Below are positions 36,471 to 45,528 of a DNA stretch of 64,000 nt, piece by piece (positions within the stretch are counted from its first letter, which is position 1; each line of letters opens with the position of its first letter). The notes beneath the pieces were generated by a model. It was given only the letters and a program-made list of their open reading frames with translations. It did no database searches and was not told where the DNA came from. Both the position numbers and the translations under genes were made by a program. Source of the stretch: Agrobacterium tumefaciens (GTDB lineage: Bacteria; Pseudomonadota; Alphaproteobacteria; Rhizobiales; Rhizobiaceae); assembly GCA_025560025.1 (NCBI GenBank), contig CP048486.1, positions 434,001 to 498,000 on the forward strand, read 5' to 3'.

Positions 36471-36633
36471 AGCACTCGAGCCGAAACGTCACCGGTTCAG
36501 GCGCAATCTCACAACCGGCCTCTTCGTCGCCTCTGCAGCGCTCGTCACCGCCACCGGCATAGCGTCGTTCGTGTTCCTGATCTGGATGGTCAGGACCGTT
36601 GCGCGCTGGCTGGGCCTTTTTATCGGCCTGTGA
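36463..36633 (+). CDS. Tiny basic membrane protein (56 aa)
   Basis: A 56-residue frame starting MDRALEPKRHRFRRN (strongly basic) followed by a ~35-residue hydrophobic stretch (about 18-52) that could span the membrane once or twice, with Arg-Thr-Val-Ala-Arg-Trp between. The ATG lies within ATGGATAG, overlapping the previous stop, so translation is likely coupled. A strong terminator follows 44 bp later. Function unknown. Confidence 0.55.
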   Translation: MDRALEPKRHRFRRNLTTGLFVASAALVTATGIASFVFLIWMVRTVARWLGLFIGL

Positions 36634-36676
36634 AGTCGAATGAACACGCGACGCTCGCCACTAAATGGCAGAGCGG

Positions 36677-36713
36677 AAAAGGCCCGGCGAACTGGCAGTG
36701 CGCCGGGCCTTTT
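36677..36713. terminator. Bidirectional rho-independent terminator
   Basis: AAAAGGCCCGGCG (36677-36689) and CGCCGGGCCTTTT (36701-36713) form a 13-bp stem followed by TT; A and T tracts flank both arms. It separates the tiny membrane genes from the convergent dehydrogenase gene. Confidence 0.92.
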
Positions 36714-36729
36714 TTCATTGGCTGTGCGC

Positions 36730-37863
36730 TCAGCGCAGCAGCGCCTGCGCCTCCTCGATCCCGAGTGCAGCCGGCTGGGTGCAGGTCGTCGTCATTTCGA
36801 TGAAACGGCCTTCCTCCCCGGATTTGAGGATCGACGTCATCACATCGATGCCGTGCAGGGAGCGATCCAGCGAGCAACGGGCATCGCGGCCTTCCAGAAT
36901 AGCGATTGCCATATCCACAAGGCCCGCCGTGCGATAGTTGGCGCGCGGGCCGTTCGGGCTTTCCTGATTGGCAATGCCGAAGGGATGCGCCCAGTCTTCC
37001 AGCGGCTGGATATCCTTATCCCGGCCGCTTGCCTCCACCACACCGCCGAAGAAGTTCGGGTCAGGCACGTAGATCGAGCCTTCCGTGCCATAGAGCTCCA
37101 TATTGGCGTGGCGATGCGACCAGACATCCCAGCTTGCCGAAAGCGTGATCGTCGCGCCGTTCACGAATTCCAGCAGGGCATGGATATTGGTCGGTGTTTC
37201 GACGGGAATAATTTCGCCGTTCAGCGGCTGGCTGGTCACCGTACGGGTCGGATTGGCCATGCTGGTCAACGCACCGACGCGCTTCACCGGACCGATGAGG
37301 TTGATGAGATTGGCGATGTAATAGGGACCGAGATCGAGGATCGGCCCGCCGCCCTTCAGGAAGAAGAAGCCGGGATTGGGGTGCCACATTTCCATGCCGG
37401 GGCTCATCACATGGCAGGTGCCTGACGTGATGCGCCCGACCTTGCCCGCGTCGATATATTGCCGGGCAAGCTGATGCGCGCCGCCAAGGAAGGTATCCGG
37501 CGCGCAGCCGACGGAGAGGTTCTTCTCCCGGGCGATGCGCCGCAGCTCCTCGCCTTCCTCGAGCGAAAGCACCAGCGGCTTTTCCGAATAGACGTGCTTG
37601 CCCGCCTCAAGGGCGGCTTTCGACACCGGAAAATGCGCGGCGGGAATGGTGAGGTTCACCACCACATCGATATCCTTGTTGGCGAGCAGTTCCTCAATGG
37701 ACTGCGCGACAACACCGAATTCTTCCGCCCTCAGCTCCGCCGCATTGCGGTTGAGGTCGGCGCAGGCAAGCACCTTGATGCCCTTGAAGAGCGGTGCCAG
37801 CGAGAAATAAGCAGACGAGATATTGCCGCATCCGATGATGCCGACGCCAAGATCCCTGGCCAT
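36730..37863 (-). CDS. Gfo/Idh/MocA-family sugar dehydrogenase
   Basis: NAD(P)-dependent oxidoreductase of 377 aa. Rossmann motif GVGIIGCGNISSAYF (7-21), catalytic-type EKPLVLS (about 94-100) and the second-domain stretch GGGPILDLGPYYI are present. Last gene of a minus-strand sugar operon: binding protein, two permeases, ATPase, TIM-barrel isomerase, dehydrogenase. Comparable gene sets oxidise glycosides or inositols to 3-keto products. GGAG precedes the ATG by eight nt. Substrate unassigned. Confidence 0.88.
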   Translation of the reverse strand: MARDLGVGIIGCGNISSAYFSLAPLFKGIKVLACADLNRNAAELRAEEFGVVAQSIEELLANKDIDVVVNLTIPAAHFPVSKAALEAGKHVYSEKPLVLSLEEGEELRRIAREKNLSVGCAPDTFLGGAHQLARQYIDAGKVGRITSGTCHVMSPGMEMWHPNPGFFFLKGGGPILDLGPYYIANLINLIGPVKRVGALTSMANPTRTVTSQPLNGEIIPVETPTNIHALLEFVNGATITLSASWDVWSHRHANMELYGTEGSIYVPDPNFFGGVVEASGRDKDIQPLEDWAHPFGIANQESPNGPRANYRTAGLVDMAIAILEGRDARCSLDRSLHGIDVMTSILKSGEEGRFIEMTTTCTQPAALGIEEAQALLR

Positions 37864-37886
37864 GATGCAAACTCCGAAATTGAAAC

Positions 37887-38651
37887 TTAGTAGGTTTTGA
37901 AAGATGCGATCGAGCGGGTGATCAGCCGGTCGATATCCTTCGGATTGTCGTGCTCGACCACGAAATGTTTTGTGGCGGATTTCGCTTTCAGCGCCGCGAC
38001 GAGGCCCTTCCAGTCCACTGTACCGTGGCCGACATCGGCCCAGCCGTCCTCATCCGCATTCTCGCCTGCTGGTGCGATGTCCTTCACGTGTACCGCAGTA
38101 ATGCGTTTGCCATAGCTTTCGATCCATGCGAGCGGATCGGCATTTCCTCTGATAATCCAGGCGATATCCGCCTCCCATTTCAAATCCGGACCACCGGCAA
38201 AAATCTGCTCCTGCGGTGTGGAGCCATCGCCAAGCGTCTTGAATTCGAAATCGTGGTTATGCCAGCCGAAGGTCAGTCCTGCATCCACGAAGGGCTTTCC
38301 GGCTTCCTGCAGGCGCTTGCCGAAAGCGAACCAGCCTGCGGCATCTGTCGGGCGTTGGTCAGGCATCAGATAAGGGCAATAGATCGCCTCAACACCCAGA
38401 ACTTTCGCGATGTTCAGCGCCTTTTTCGGATCGCCTTCCAGAAGGTCGAGGCCGAAATGGCCGGTCGGCATGGCAAGGCCATTGGCGTCGAGTTCGGCGC
38501 GCAGGCCTTTCAAACCGGCATCATCCAGCGAAGCGTACATCGCGCCATAACCTTCGACATGTTTATAACCCGCCGCCGAAAGCTTCTTCAGAATATCGGA
38601 AAAAGGCTGGAAATTACGGGCGCTGTAAAGCTGGAAACCGAGTTCTGTCAT
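37887..38651 (-). CDS. TIM-barrel sugar phosphate isomerase/epimerase-like protein
   Basis: Xylose-isomerase-like TIM barrel of 254 aa (AP endonuclease 2 family fold): LGFQLYSARN at the N-terminus, GHFGLDLLEGD, LTFGWHNHDFEF, WEADIAWI, AVHVKDIAPAG and FVVEHDNPKD, with the expected metal-binding Glu/Asp/His residues. Such proteins epimerise or eliminate 2- or 3-keto sugars next to Gfo/Idh dehydrogenases. ATG at 38651 has GGAGGAG just upstream; an in-frame ATG four codons earlier lies within that SD. Part of the sugar ABC operon. Confidence 0.85.
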   Translation of the reverse strand: MTELGFQLYSARNFQPFSDILKKLSAAGYKHVEGYGAMYASLDDAGLKGLRAELDANGLAMPTGHFGLDLLEGDPKKALNIAKVLGVEAIYCPYLMPDQRPTDAAGWFAFGKRLQEAGKPFVDAGLTFGWHNHDFEFKTLGDGSTPQEQIFAGGPDLKWEADIAWIIRGNADPLAWIESYGKRITAVHVKDIAPAGENADEDGWADVGHGTVDWKGLVAALKAKSATKHFVVEHDNPKDIDRLITRSIASFKTY

Positions 38652-38710
38652 TGTCTCCTCCATAGAGATCTGGGTCTTGGGATTGTGTGTGGGGGTAAAT
38701 CGAAGCTGTT

Positions 38711-39799
38711 CTAGAGCCGGTCCTCGCTTTGCGCGTCGAACAGTGAGGCCATCGTCATGTCGAGGCCGAGGCGCACCTTGGTGCCGGGTGAAAACCGCCT
38801 GTGGCCGCCGACGCGCACGGACATGGTATGCCCGGCATGTTTCAGCCAGATCAGATTGTCGGCGCCCATCGGCTCCTCGATATCGACAATCGCCTCATGC
38901 ACTTCGCCGCCGACGATATCGGCATCGACGCGCACATGTTCGGGGCGAACGCCCAGAACCACGGCACGGCCGGCGGCGAGCGGCGTTTCCGACTGGTAGC
39001 CATCCAGCGCGAAAGTCACGCCATTGGTGGTGAAAACCACCTTTCCGTCCTTCTCGATCAGCTCACCACGCAGGAAATTCATCGACGGCGAGCCGATGAA
39101 ACCGGCGACGAAGAGGTTTCGCGGCTTGTTGTAGATGGTGACGGGATCGGCCAGCTGCTGGATGACGCCGCTTTTCATGATGGCGATACGGTCCGCCAGC
39201 GTCAGCGCCTCGATCTGATCATGCGTCACATAGATCATGGTATTCTTCAGCGACTGGTGCAGCCGCTTGATCTCGACGCGCAGTTCCGAGCGCAGCTTGG
39301 CGTCGAGGTTGGAGAGCGGCTCGTCGAACAGGAAAACATCTACATCCCGCACGAGCGCCCGGCCGATGGCCACACGCTGGCGCTGGCCGCCGGAAAGCTC
39401 GGCGGGCTTGCGCTTCAGCAGCGGCTCGATCTGCAATATGCCGGCTGCCCTTTTCACACGCCGGACGATTTCCTCTTTCGGTACCTTGGCGACCTGGAGG
39501 CCGAAGGACAGGTTCTTCTCCACCGTCATCTGCGGATAAAGCGCATAGGACTGGAACACCATGCCGATGCCGCGATCCTTCGGCTCTTCCCAGGTGACGT
39601 TGCGGTCCTTGATGAAGATTTGCCCGTCGGTCGGCTCCAGAAGGCCGGCGATGCAATTGAGCAGGGTCGACTTGCCGCAGCCGGAAGAGCCGAGCAGCAC
39701 GAGGAATTCGCCGTCGTAAATATCGAGATTGAGGTCTTTCAGCACGGTAACGGCACCGAAGGACAGGGATAGATCGCGGATGGAAACGCTTTTGTTCAT
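38711..39799 (-). CDS. Sugar ABC transporter ATPase (CUT1, MalK/UgpC type)
   Basis: ATPase of 362 aa: Walker A GSSGCGKS, MVFQSYALYPQMTV, signature LSGGQRQR, Walker B VFLFDEPLSNLD, switch His YVTHDQIEAL, and a TOBE/OB regulatory C-terminus. ATG at 39799 follows AAAGG by nine nt; a TTG three codons earlier overlaps the permease stop and is less likely. Belongs to the second sugar importer. Confidence 0.92.
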   Translation of the reverse strand: MNKSVSIRDLSLSFGAVTVLKDLNLDIYDGEFLVLLGSSGCGKSTLLNCIAGLLEPTDGQIFIKDRNVTWEEPKDRGIGMVFQSYALYPQMTVEKNLSFGLQVAKVPKEEIVRRVKRAAGILQIEPLLKRKPAELSGGQRQRVAIGRALVRDVDVFLFDEPLSNLDAKLRSELRVEIKRLHQSLKNTMIYVTHDQIEALTLADRIAIMKSGVIQQLADPVTIYNKPRNLFVAGFIGSPSMNFLRGELIEKDGKVVFTTNGVTFALDGYQSETPLAAGRAVVLGVRPEHVRVDADIVGGEVHEAIVDIEEPMGADNLIWLKHAGHTMSVRVGGHRRFSPGTKVRLGLDMTMASLFDAQSEDRL

Positions 39800-39804
39800 A
39801 TAGC

Positions 39805-40746
39805 TCAACCTTTTACTGCGCCTGCGGCAATGCCACGGACGAAAAGCCTGCCGGAGACGAAATAAACGATCAGCGGCACGGCACCCGTCAGAAGGGTTGC
39901 GGCCATGTTGACGTTGTATTCCTTCACGCCCTGCACGGAGTTGACGATATTATTGAGCTGCACCGTCATCGGGTAATATTCCGGCCGCGTGAACACCACG
40001 CCGAACAGGAAGTCGTTCCAGATGCCGGTCACCTGCAGGATCATCGCGACAACGAAGATCGGCAGCGACATGGGCAGCATGATGCGGAAATAGATCTGCC
40101 AGAAATTGGCGCCATCGATGCGCGCCGCCTTGAACAATTCTTCCGGCAGAGAGGCGAAGTAGTTACGGAACAGCAGCGTCAGGATCGGCATGCCGAAGAT
40201 AGTGTGCACGATAACGAGGCCGGTCAGCGTGCCATAGACACCCATTTCGCGCAGCACGATGACGATCGGATAGATCATCACCTGATAGGGTATGAAAGCG
40301 CCGATGATGAGGATCGAGAAGAACAGCTCCGACCCCTTGAACTTCCAGTTGGCCATGGCGTAGCCGCTGACGGAAGCGACGACGATCGAAATGACGACGG
40401 AAGGAACGAGAATGCGCACGGAGTTCCAGAAGCCGCGCGAAAGTCCGTCGCAGTTCAGGCCCGTGCAGGCATTGGCCCAGGCCTTCACCCAGGGCTCGAA
40501 GGTGATTTCCACCGGCGGCGCGAAGATATTGCCAAGCCGGATTTCCGGCATGCCTTTCAGCGAGGTGACGACCATCACGTAAAGCGGCAGCAGATAATAG
40601 GCGGCAGCCACGAACAGCGTGCCGTAAAGAATGATGTTGCGGCGGGAAAAGGTCTTCCTCGGCTTCCTGCCGCGCGGGCCGGAAAGGTCTTTGGCAACCG
40701 CATCGGTGGCGGCCACGACCGTGTTTAGTGTGCTGATATTAGCCAC
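39805..40746 (-). CDS. Sugar ABC transporter permease (MalG type)
   Basis: Permease of 313 aa with a basic cytosolic N-terminus (RGRKPRKTFSRRN) and six helices; EAA-loop region LFKAARIDGANFWQIYFRIMLP (about 218-239). GTG start at 40746 overlaps the stop of the previous permease (GTGGCTAA) and has CGGAGG eight nt upstream. Resembles glucose/mannose-type CUT1 permeases, but specificity is unproven. Confidence 0.9.
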   Translation of the reverse strand: MANISTLNTVVAATDAVAKDLSGPRGRKPRKTFSRRNIILYGTLFVAAAYYLLPLYVMVVTSLKGMPEIRLGNIFAPPVEITFEPWVKAWANACTGLNCDGLSRGFWNSVRILVPSVVISIVVASVSGYAMANWKFKGSELFFSILIIGAFIPYQVMIYPIVIVLREMGVYGTLTGLVIVHTIFGMPILTLLFRNYFASLPEELFKAARIDGANFWQIYFRIMLPMSLPIFVVAMILQVTGIWNDFLFGVVFTRPEYYPMTVQLNNIVNSVQGVKEYNVNMAATLLTGAVPLIVYFVSGRLFVRGIAAGAVKG

Positions 40747-41641
40747 GCTTCTTGCCTCCGAATTCGAGGTAGGCCCATGGAATGATGATGATCGCGACCG
40801 TCAGGAGCATCATTGTCGAGGCGGCGAAGCCCTGCCCCAGATTCTGCGCCTGGAACATGTAGTCATAGACATATTTCGCCGGCACTTCGGACGCGATGCC
40901 CGGCCCGCCGCTCGTCTGCGCCACCACCAGATCGTAGACCTTGACGATGCCGCTGGCGATGATGACGAGGGTGGTGATGAAGACAGGCCGCATCATGGGA
41001 ATGATGATGAGGATATAGGTCTTCCACATGGGAATGCCGTCAACACGCGTCGCCTTCCAGATGTCCTCGTCTATGCCGCGCAGACCCGCCAGCATCAGGC
41101 ACATGACGAGCCCCGTGCCCTGCCAGAGCGCCGCAATCAGGATGCCGTAGATGACGATCTGCGAATTATAAAGCGGATCGAAGGTGAAGCTTTCCCAGCC
41201 CATCGAACGCACCACCGACTGGATGCCGAATTCCGGGTTCAGCAGCCATTGCCAGACAAGGCCGGTAACGATGAAGGACAGTGCGAAGGGATAAAGAAAA
41301 ATGGTGCGGAAGGTGTTTTCGAACCGGATTTTCTGGTCCATCAGCGCCGCCAGCACGAAGCCGATGACGAGGCTGAAGATGAGCGACAAAACACCGTAGA
41401 TCGCCAGATTCTGGATGGAGACGATCCAGCGCGGCGCGGCCCACAGACGTTCATATTGGTCAAAACCGATGAAGCTTGCCCGCGGCAGAAGTTTTGAATT
41501 GGTGAAGGAATAAACCACCGTCCAGATCGTCCCACCGAGGAAGATCACCATAGCGGTCAAGATCATGGGAATGGAGGCAATCTTGGAATTGAGATTGCGA
41601 AAAAGCTGATTTGGACGCCTGGAGCGCGTTTGACCTGCCAT
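40739..41641 (-). CDS. Sugar ABC transporter permease (MalF type)
   Basis: Permease of 300 aa with a basic N-terminus (SRRPNQLFRNLNSK), six helices and the EAA-loop IWKATRVDGIPMWKTYILIIIP. GGAGGAGGT precedes the ATG; immediately upstream of that SD is the perfect palindrome CTGTAACGTTACAG. It sits 143 bp after the binding-protein gene. Confidence 0.9.
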   Translation of the reverse strand: MAGQTRSRRPNQLFRNLNSKIASIPMILTAMVIFLGGTIWTVVYSFTNSKLLPRASFIGFDQYERLWAAPRWIVSIQNLAIYGVLSLIFSLVIGFVLAALMDQKIRFENTFRTIFLYPFALSFIVTGLVWQWLLNPEFGIQSVVRSMGWESFTFDPLYNSQIVIYGILIAALWQGTGLVMCLMLAGLRGIDEDIWKATRVDGIPMWKTYILIIIPMMRPVFITTLVIIASGIVKVYDLVVAQTSGGPGIASEVPAKYVYDYMFQAQNLGQGFAASTMMLLTVAIIIIPWAYLEFGGKKRG

Positions 41642-41652
41642 GTCACCTCCTC

Positions 41653-41666
41653 CTGTAACGTTACAG
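41653..41666. promoter_or_regulatory. Palindromic operator overlapping the permease leader
   Basis: CTGTAACGTTACAG is a perfect 14-bp palindrome with a central CG, the LacI/GalR operator form. It is 12 bp upstream of the permease start and inside the operon, so it may mark an internal promoter or act as an mRNA hairpin near the SD. Paired with 43033-43046. Confidence 0.7.
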
Positions 41667-41784
41667 TAAACGGTCAGGCAAAAGCCTTACCGCATGAACC
41701 CTCTGCCCGCACTGGTGATTATCGCACGGACCGGACGTTGGAGCGGGGAGCGGCGAACCGCTCCCCGACCCGGAGAGATCACAA

Positions 41785-43017
41785 TCAGTCAGCGGAACCG
41801 ATGAGGTCCGCAAAGCGCTTCTGGCCGTCTGCCGCCGACATCGAGCCGGCGAAGAATTCGGCCATCAGGTCCTCCTTCTGTTTCTGCGTATCGGCAGAAA
41901 TCAGCTGGTCGGTACTGGTGAGCGCATTGCCCTTCGCCAGAATTGCCAGGCCCTTCTTCATGCAGTCATTGGCGGCGTTGAGATCGACGTCGCCACGGAT
42001 CGGCAGCGAGCCTTTCTTCAGGTTGAAGGCGACCTGTGTTTTCGGATCGACGATGGTTTCAGCCAGCACGTCCTGCGCCTTGGTTTTCGCCTCGTCCTTC
42101 AGGACCGGGAAATAAAAGGCATCGCCGCCGGTGGTGATATAGTCATTGAGGCCGAGACCCGGCAGGCAGGAATAATCCGTACCGGCCTTCTGGTTTGCAA
42201 GCTGGAACTCACCCTGCGCCCAGTCACCCATGATCTGGCCGCCGGCCTTGCCGGTTATGACCAGGTTGGTCGCCTGGTTCCAGTCCTGCACATTGGTGCC
42301 CTTGGCCATGTCACGGGCCTCGACGGCCGCCGCGAAAATCTTCGCCATCTCAGGCCCGGCTGCCGCTTCGGCATCCTTGTCGCCATAGACTTTCTGGTAG
42401 AGATCCTTGCCGCCAATCGAAAGCGTCAGCGTGTCAAACAGGCCGTTGGCCTGCCATGCCTGCCCGCCAAGGGCGAGCGGCTGGATGCCGGCCTTTTTCA
42501 GCGCCGGTGCGGCTGCAACGAATTCCGTCCAGTTCTTCGGAACCTCGACACCCGCCTTCTTGAAGGCTTCGTTGGAAAGCCACAACCATTGCCAGGAATG
42601 AATGTTGACCGGCGCGCAATAGATCTTGCCGTCGATAGTGCAGCTATCGAGCAGGCTTGCCGGCTTGATGACCTCTTTCCACTTGCCCTTTTCGGCAACG
42701 TCGGAAAGGTCGCGCATCAGGCCGGCCTGCACCAGCTCTTCCGCCTGCCGGCCGTGGTTGAATTGGGTGGCGCCCATCGGGTCACCGCCGGTGATGCGGC
42801 TGATCATGATCGGACGGGCCGTGCCGCCCGAACCGGCAATGGCGCCATCAACCCATTTATTGCCGGTGGCGTCGAAAGCCTTGGCAAGCTCGGCAACAGC
42901 GGCGGCTTCGCCACCCGATGTCCACCAATGGGTCACCTCAAGATCGGTGGCCCCGGCCATGCCCGCCGGAATCATGACACTGGCCAAAAAGGCCGCAGAA
43001 ATAACACGCATTCGCAT
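41785..43017 (-). CDS. Sugar ABC transporter substrate-binding protein (CUT1)
   Basis: Periplasmic binding protein of 410 aa; signal peptide about 1-23 (cut near GATDLE). The start of the mature protein, VTHWWTSGGEAAAV, and WLWLSNEAFKKAG and LTLSIGGKDLYQKV resemble glucose/mannose-type binding proteins of the GtsA/GlcA group. GGAGG precedes the ATG by six nt; a palindrome CTGAAACGTTGCAG is 16 bp upstream. Last known gene upstream end of the operon; terminal product is exported sugar capture. Exact sugar unknown. Confidence 0.88.
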   Translation of the reverse strand: MRMRVISAAFLASVMIPAGMAGATDLEVTHWWTSGGEAAAVAELAKAFDATGNKWVDGAIAGSGGTARPIMISRITGGDPMGATQFNHGRQAEELVQAGLMRDLSDVAEKGKWKEVIKPASLLDSCTIDGKIYCAPVNIHSWQWLWLSNEAFKKAGVEVPKNWTEFVAAAPALKKAGIQPLALGGQAWQANGLFDTLTLSIGGKDLYQKVYGDKDAEAAAGPEMAKIFAAAVEARDMAKGTNVQDWNQATNLVITGKAGGQIMGDWAQGEFQLANQKAGTDYSCLPGLGLNDYITTGGDAFYFPVLKDEAKTKAQDVLAETIVDPKTQVAFNLKKGSLPIRGDVDLNAANDCMKKGLAILAKGNALTSTDQLISADTQKQKEDLMAEFFAGSMSAADGQKRFADLIGSAD

Positions 43018-43032
43018 GAGTCTCCTCCCTCA

Positions 43033-43046
43033 CTGAAACGTTGCAG
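43033..43046. promoter_or_regulatory. Palindromic operator at the sugar operon start
   Basis: CTGAAACGTTGCAG agrees with the 41653-41666 palindrome at 12 of 14 positions. It is 16 bp upstream of the binding-protein start, as expected for a repressor site. No LacI-type gene is adjacent, so the regulator must be encoded elsewhere. Confidence 0.72.
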
Positions 43047-43267
43047 TTGGAACGTATGCGAAGATTTTTGATTAGGCAACCGCCTAAGATACGAATCTCG
43101 CCAGCGCTCCCAAGGGTATTTCAAACGGCCGCAATCCATACTGAACAGCCGGCCAGGAGACGTGGTGAGATGGCGTAACCCACAGGTAATGCAGGCCTTT
43201 TACAACGCTTCAGAACCCGGCTCCGCTCTCGGCGCAAACCCCACGGGATAGACAGGTGAAGGCGACA

Positions 43268-43990
43268 ATGAAAGCTTGGCACATTCTTTTGATCATCGGA
43301 TTGGCGGGTGTCGCATCGCTCCTGCTGGTACCGGTTGAGCAACTTGCACCGGGACAGCAGCTATCTTTTCAAATACGCCTGCTGATGCTCATCCAGCCCG
43401 CGATGCTGACCGTTGCAGCGGTGGCGATTGGTCAAGCCCTGGCCGGCAAGGCAGGGCTCGGCGCACCACTGATCCATGCCCTTGTCGAAGGAAGCAGCAT
43501 GCGCGCCGTGCTGCAAAGACAGGCGATGCCCGCGCTTCTGGCGGGCCTCGCCATCGGTTTGCTGATGATTACCTATTCGGCAGCGGTCCTTCCCGCGGTT
43601 ACGGATGCATCGACCCGGACAATGATGGCCGCCTTTCCCGTTCCACTGACGACACGGATTCTCTACGGTGGAATCACGGAAGAGATTTTGACCCGATGGG
43701 GCCTGATGTCGTTTTTCGCATGGGTGCTCTGGCGCGTCACGGGAAGGGGCCGGGCAGGTCCGGCCCTGATGTGGACCGCTATCCTTCTGGCGGCAGCCCT
43801 TTTCGCCGCCGGCCACCTGCCACTCTTGTTTGCCGTAGCTACCGATCCGCAGCGATCACTGATCGCCGCGATTCTGCTCGCAAATTTTATCCCCGGCCTG
43901 TTGTTCGGTTGGCTTTTCTGGCGGCGGGGGCTTGAGGCGGCCATGCTTTCCCATGCCTTCGCCCATGGCGTGAACGCGCTGGCCTCCTGA
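43268..43990 (+). CDS. CPBP-family intramembrane metalloprotease
   Basis: Integral membrane protein of 240 aa with about seven helices. The Abi/CPBP motifs are EEILTRWG (EExxxR, about 141-148), FAAGHLP (FxxxH, about 179-185) and HAFAHG near the end, all consistent with an active metalloprotease site. AAGG lies five nt before the ATG at 43268; a GTG four codons earlier is an alternative. Such proteins serve in CAAX-like processing or envelope defence; no partner is evident here. Flanked by the divergent sugar operon and convergent GDP-mannose gene. Confidence 0.85.
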   Translation: MKAWHILLIIGLAGVASLLLVPVEQLAPGQQLSFQIRLLMLIQPAMLTVAAVAIGQALAGKAGLGAPLIHALVEGSSMRAVLQRQAMPALLAGLAIGLLMITYSAAVLPAVTDASTRTMMAAFPVPLTTRILYGGITEEILTRWGLMSFFAWVLWRVTGRGRAGPALMWTAILLAAALFAAGHLPLLFAVATDPQRSLIAAILLANFIPGLLFGWLFWRRGLEAAMLSHAFAHGVNALAS

Positions 43991-44097
43991 GCCGCCGCGA
44001 TCCCATCAGTCGCGGTCAGAAATCTTTCGGCACCAGATTGCGACACGGGCGAAGGCCCGTCTCGCCCCATGATGCCGCCTGCCCCCGCGCCACAATC

Positions 44098-45528
44098 CTA
44101 CTGTCGCTTGTAATCATCCTCGATACGGATGACGTCGTCCTCGCCAATATAGGCTCCGGTCTGGATTTCGACCAGTTCGAGCGGGATCTGCCCTTCATTG
44201 GCAAGCCGGTGCGGCTGGCCGATCGGAATATAGACGGATTGGTTTTCCGTCAGCAGCCGGGTCTCCTCGCCAATCGTCACCGTCGCCGTTCCCTTCACGA
44301 TGATCCAGTGCTCGGAACGATGATAGTGTTTCTGGAAAGAGATGCGGTGGCCGGGATCGACCGTGATATGGCCGACACGATAACGCTCATCGACATACAT
44401 ATGCTCGATATAACCCCACGGACGATAAACACGCTTGTGGCTTTGCGTTCTCGGCGCATGTTCGCCGTCCTTCAGCGTCTCCACCAGCCCCTTCACATCC
44501 TGTACCCGGTTTTTCGGCACGACCAGAACCGCGTCCTTGGTGGCCACTACCACCAGGTCCTTGGCGCCCACCACCGTCGTCAGCAATTGCGTGGAATGGA
44601 TGAGGCAGCCTTCGGAATCGATGAAAACGCCATCGCCTTCCAGCGCATTGTCGTTACCGCGCTTGTCGGCGATCTCCCAGATCGCGTCCCAGCTGCCAAT
44701 ATCCGACCAGCGAAAATGGCCATGCACCACGGCCATGCGCTTGGTCTTCTCGATCACGGCATAGTCGATGGAGTTCTTCGGGGAAGCCTCGAAACTTGCC
44801 TGATGCAGACGCACGAAACCGAGGTCGCTTTCATATTGTTCAACCGCCTGCGTCACCGCCGCAAGAATCTCCGGTGCGAAGGCCTTCAACTCGGCGATCA
44901 TCACATCGGAGCGGAACAGGAAGTTGCCGGAGTTCCAGAGATAGCCCTTTTCCAGATAGGAAATCGCAGTCTTCACGTCAGGCTTTTCCACGAAGGCCTC
45001 GACGGTGCTCAAATCTTCTTCGCCATCGATCGCCTCACCCGGCTTGATATAGCCATAAGAGGTACGCGGTTCCGTCGGCACCAGGCCGAAAACGACGATA
45101 TTGCCCTGATCGGCAGCCTTGGCGCCAAGCTTCACGGCGTCGGAAAATTTATCGGCATCCAGCACCACATGGTCAGCGGCAAGCGCCAGCACCAGACATC
45201 CGGGCTCGCGGCGCTCAGCCAGCACGGCGGCGGCGGCCATGGCGGCGGCGCTGTCGCGGCGGGCGGGCTCCAGCACCACCGTTGCCGGCAGATCAATCTC
45301 TTCCGCCTGGCGGCGGGCGAAGAAGCGGAAATCCTCGTTGGTGATCACCAGCGGCTCGGAATAAAGCGTCTTGTCACCCACCCGAGTCAATGTCTGCTGA
45401 TAGGTCGAAAGATTGCCGACCAGCGGCTGGAACTGCTTGGGTAACTGATCACGCGATACCGGCCAAAGCCGAGATCCCGCCCCGCCAGCAAGAAGAACCG
45501 GTGTGATCTTTCGAGAATGTGCGCTCAC
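44098..45528 (-). CDS. manC: Mannose-1-phosphate guanylyltransferase/mannose-6-phosphate isomerase
   Basis: Bifunctional enzyme of 476 aa making GDP-mannose for polysaccharides. The N-terminal nucleotidyltransferase has LLAGGAGSRLWPVSR (about 12-26) and VEKPDVKTA; the C-terminal type II phosphomannose isomerase has RPWGYIEHMYVDE, QKHYHRSEHWIIVKGTA and NQSVYIPIGQPHRLAN, a cupin with metal His residues. GTG start at 45528 has GGAAAGG seven nt upstream. Rhizobial homologues are often called noeJ. Monocistronic; GDP-mannose may support surface glycans. Confidence 0.93.
   Translation of the reverse strand: MSAHSRKITPVLLAGGAGSRLWPVSRDQLPKQFQPLVGNLSTYQQTLTRVGDKTLYSEPLVITNEDFRFFARRQAEEIDLPATVVLEPARRDSAAAMAAAAVLAERREPGCLVLALAADHVVLDADKFSDAVKLGAKAADQGNIVVFGLVPTEPRTSYGYIKPGEAIDGEEDLSTVEAFVEKPDVKTAISYLEKGYLWNSGNFLFRSDVMIAELKAFAPEILAAVTQAVEQYESDLGFVRLHQASFEASPKNSIDYAVIEKTKRMAVVHGHFRWSDIGSWDAIWEIADKRGNDNALEGDGVFIDSEGCLIHSTQLLTTVVGAKDLVVVATKDAVLVVPKNRVQDVKGLVETLKDGEHAPRTQSHKRVYRPWGYIEHMYVDERYRVGHITVDPGHRISFQKHYHRSEHWIIVKGTATVTIGEETRLLTENQSVYIPIGQPHRLANEGQIPLELVEIQTGAYIGEDDVIRIEDDYKRQ

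Noticed and set aside
44038..45444. 468-codon plus-strand frame opposite manC
   Set aside because: Antisense shadow; manC has clear nucleotidyltransferase and cupin motifs.
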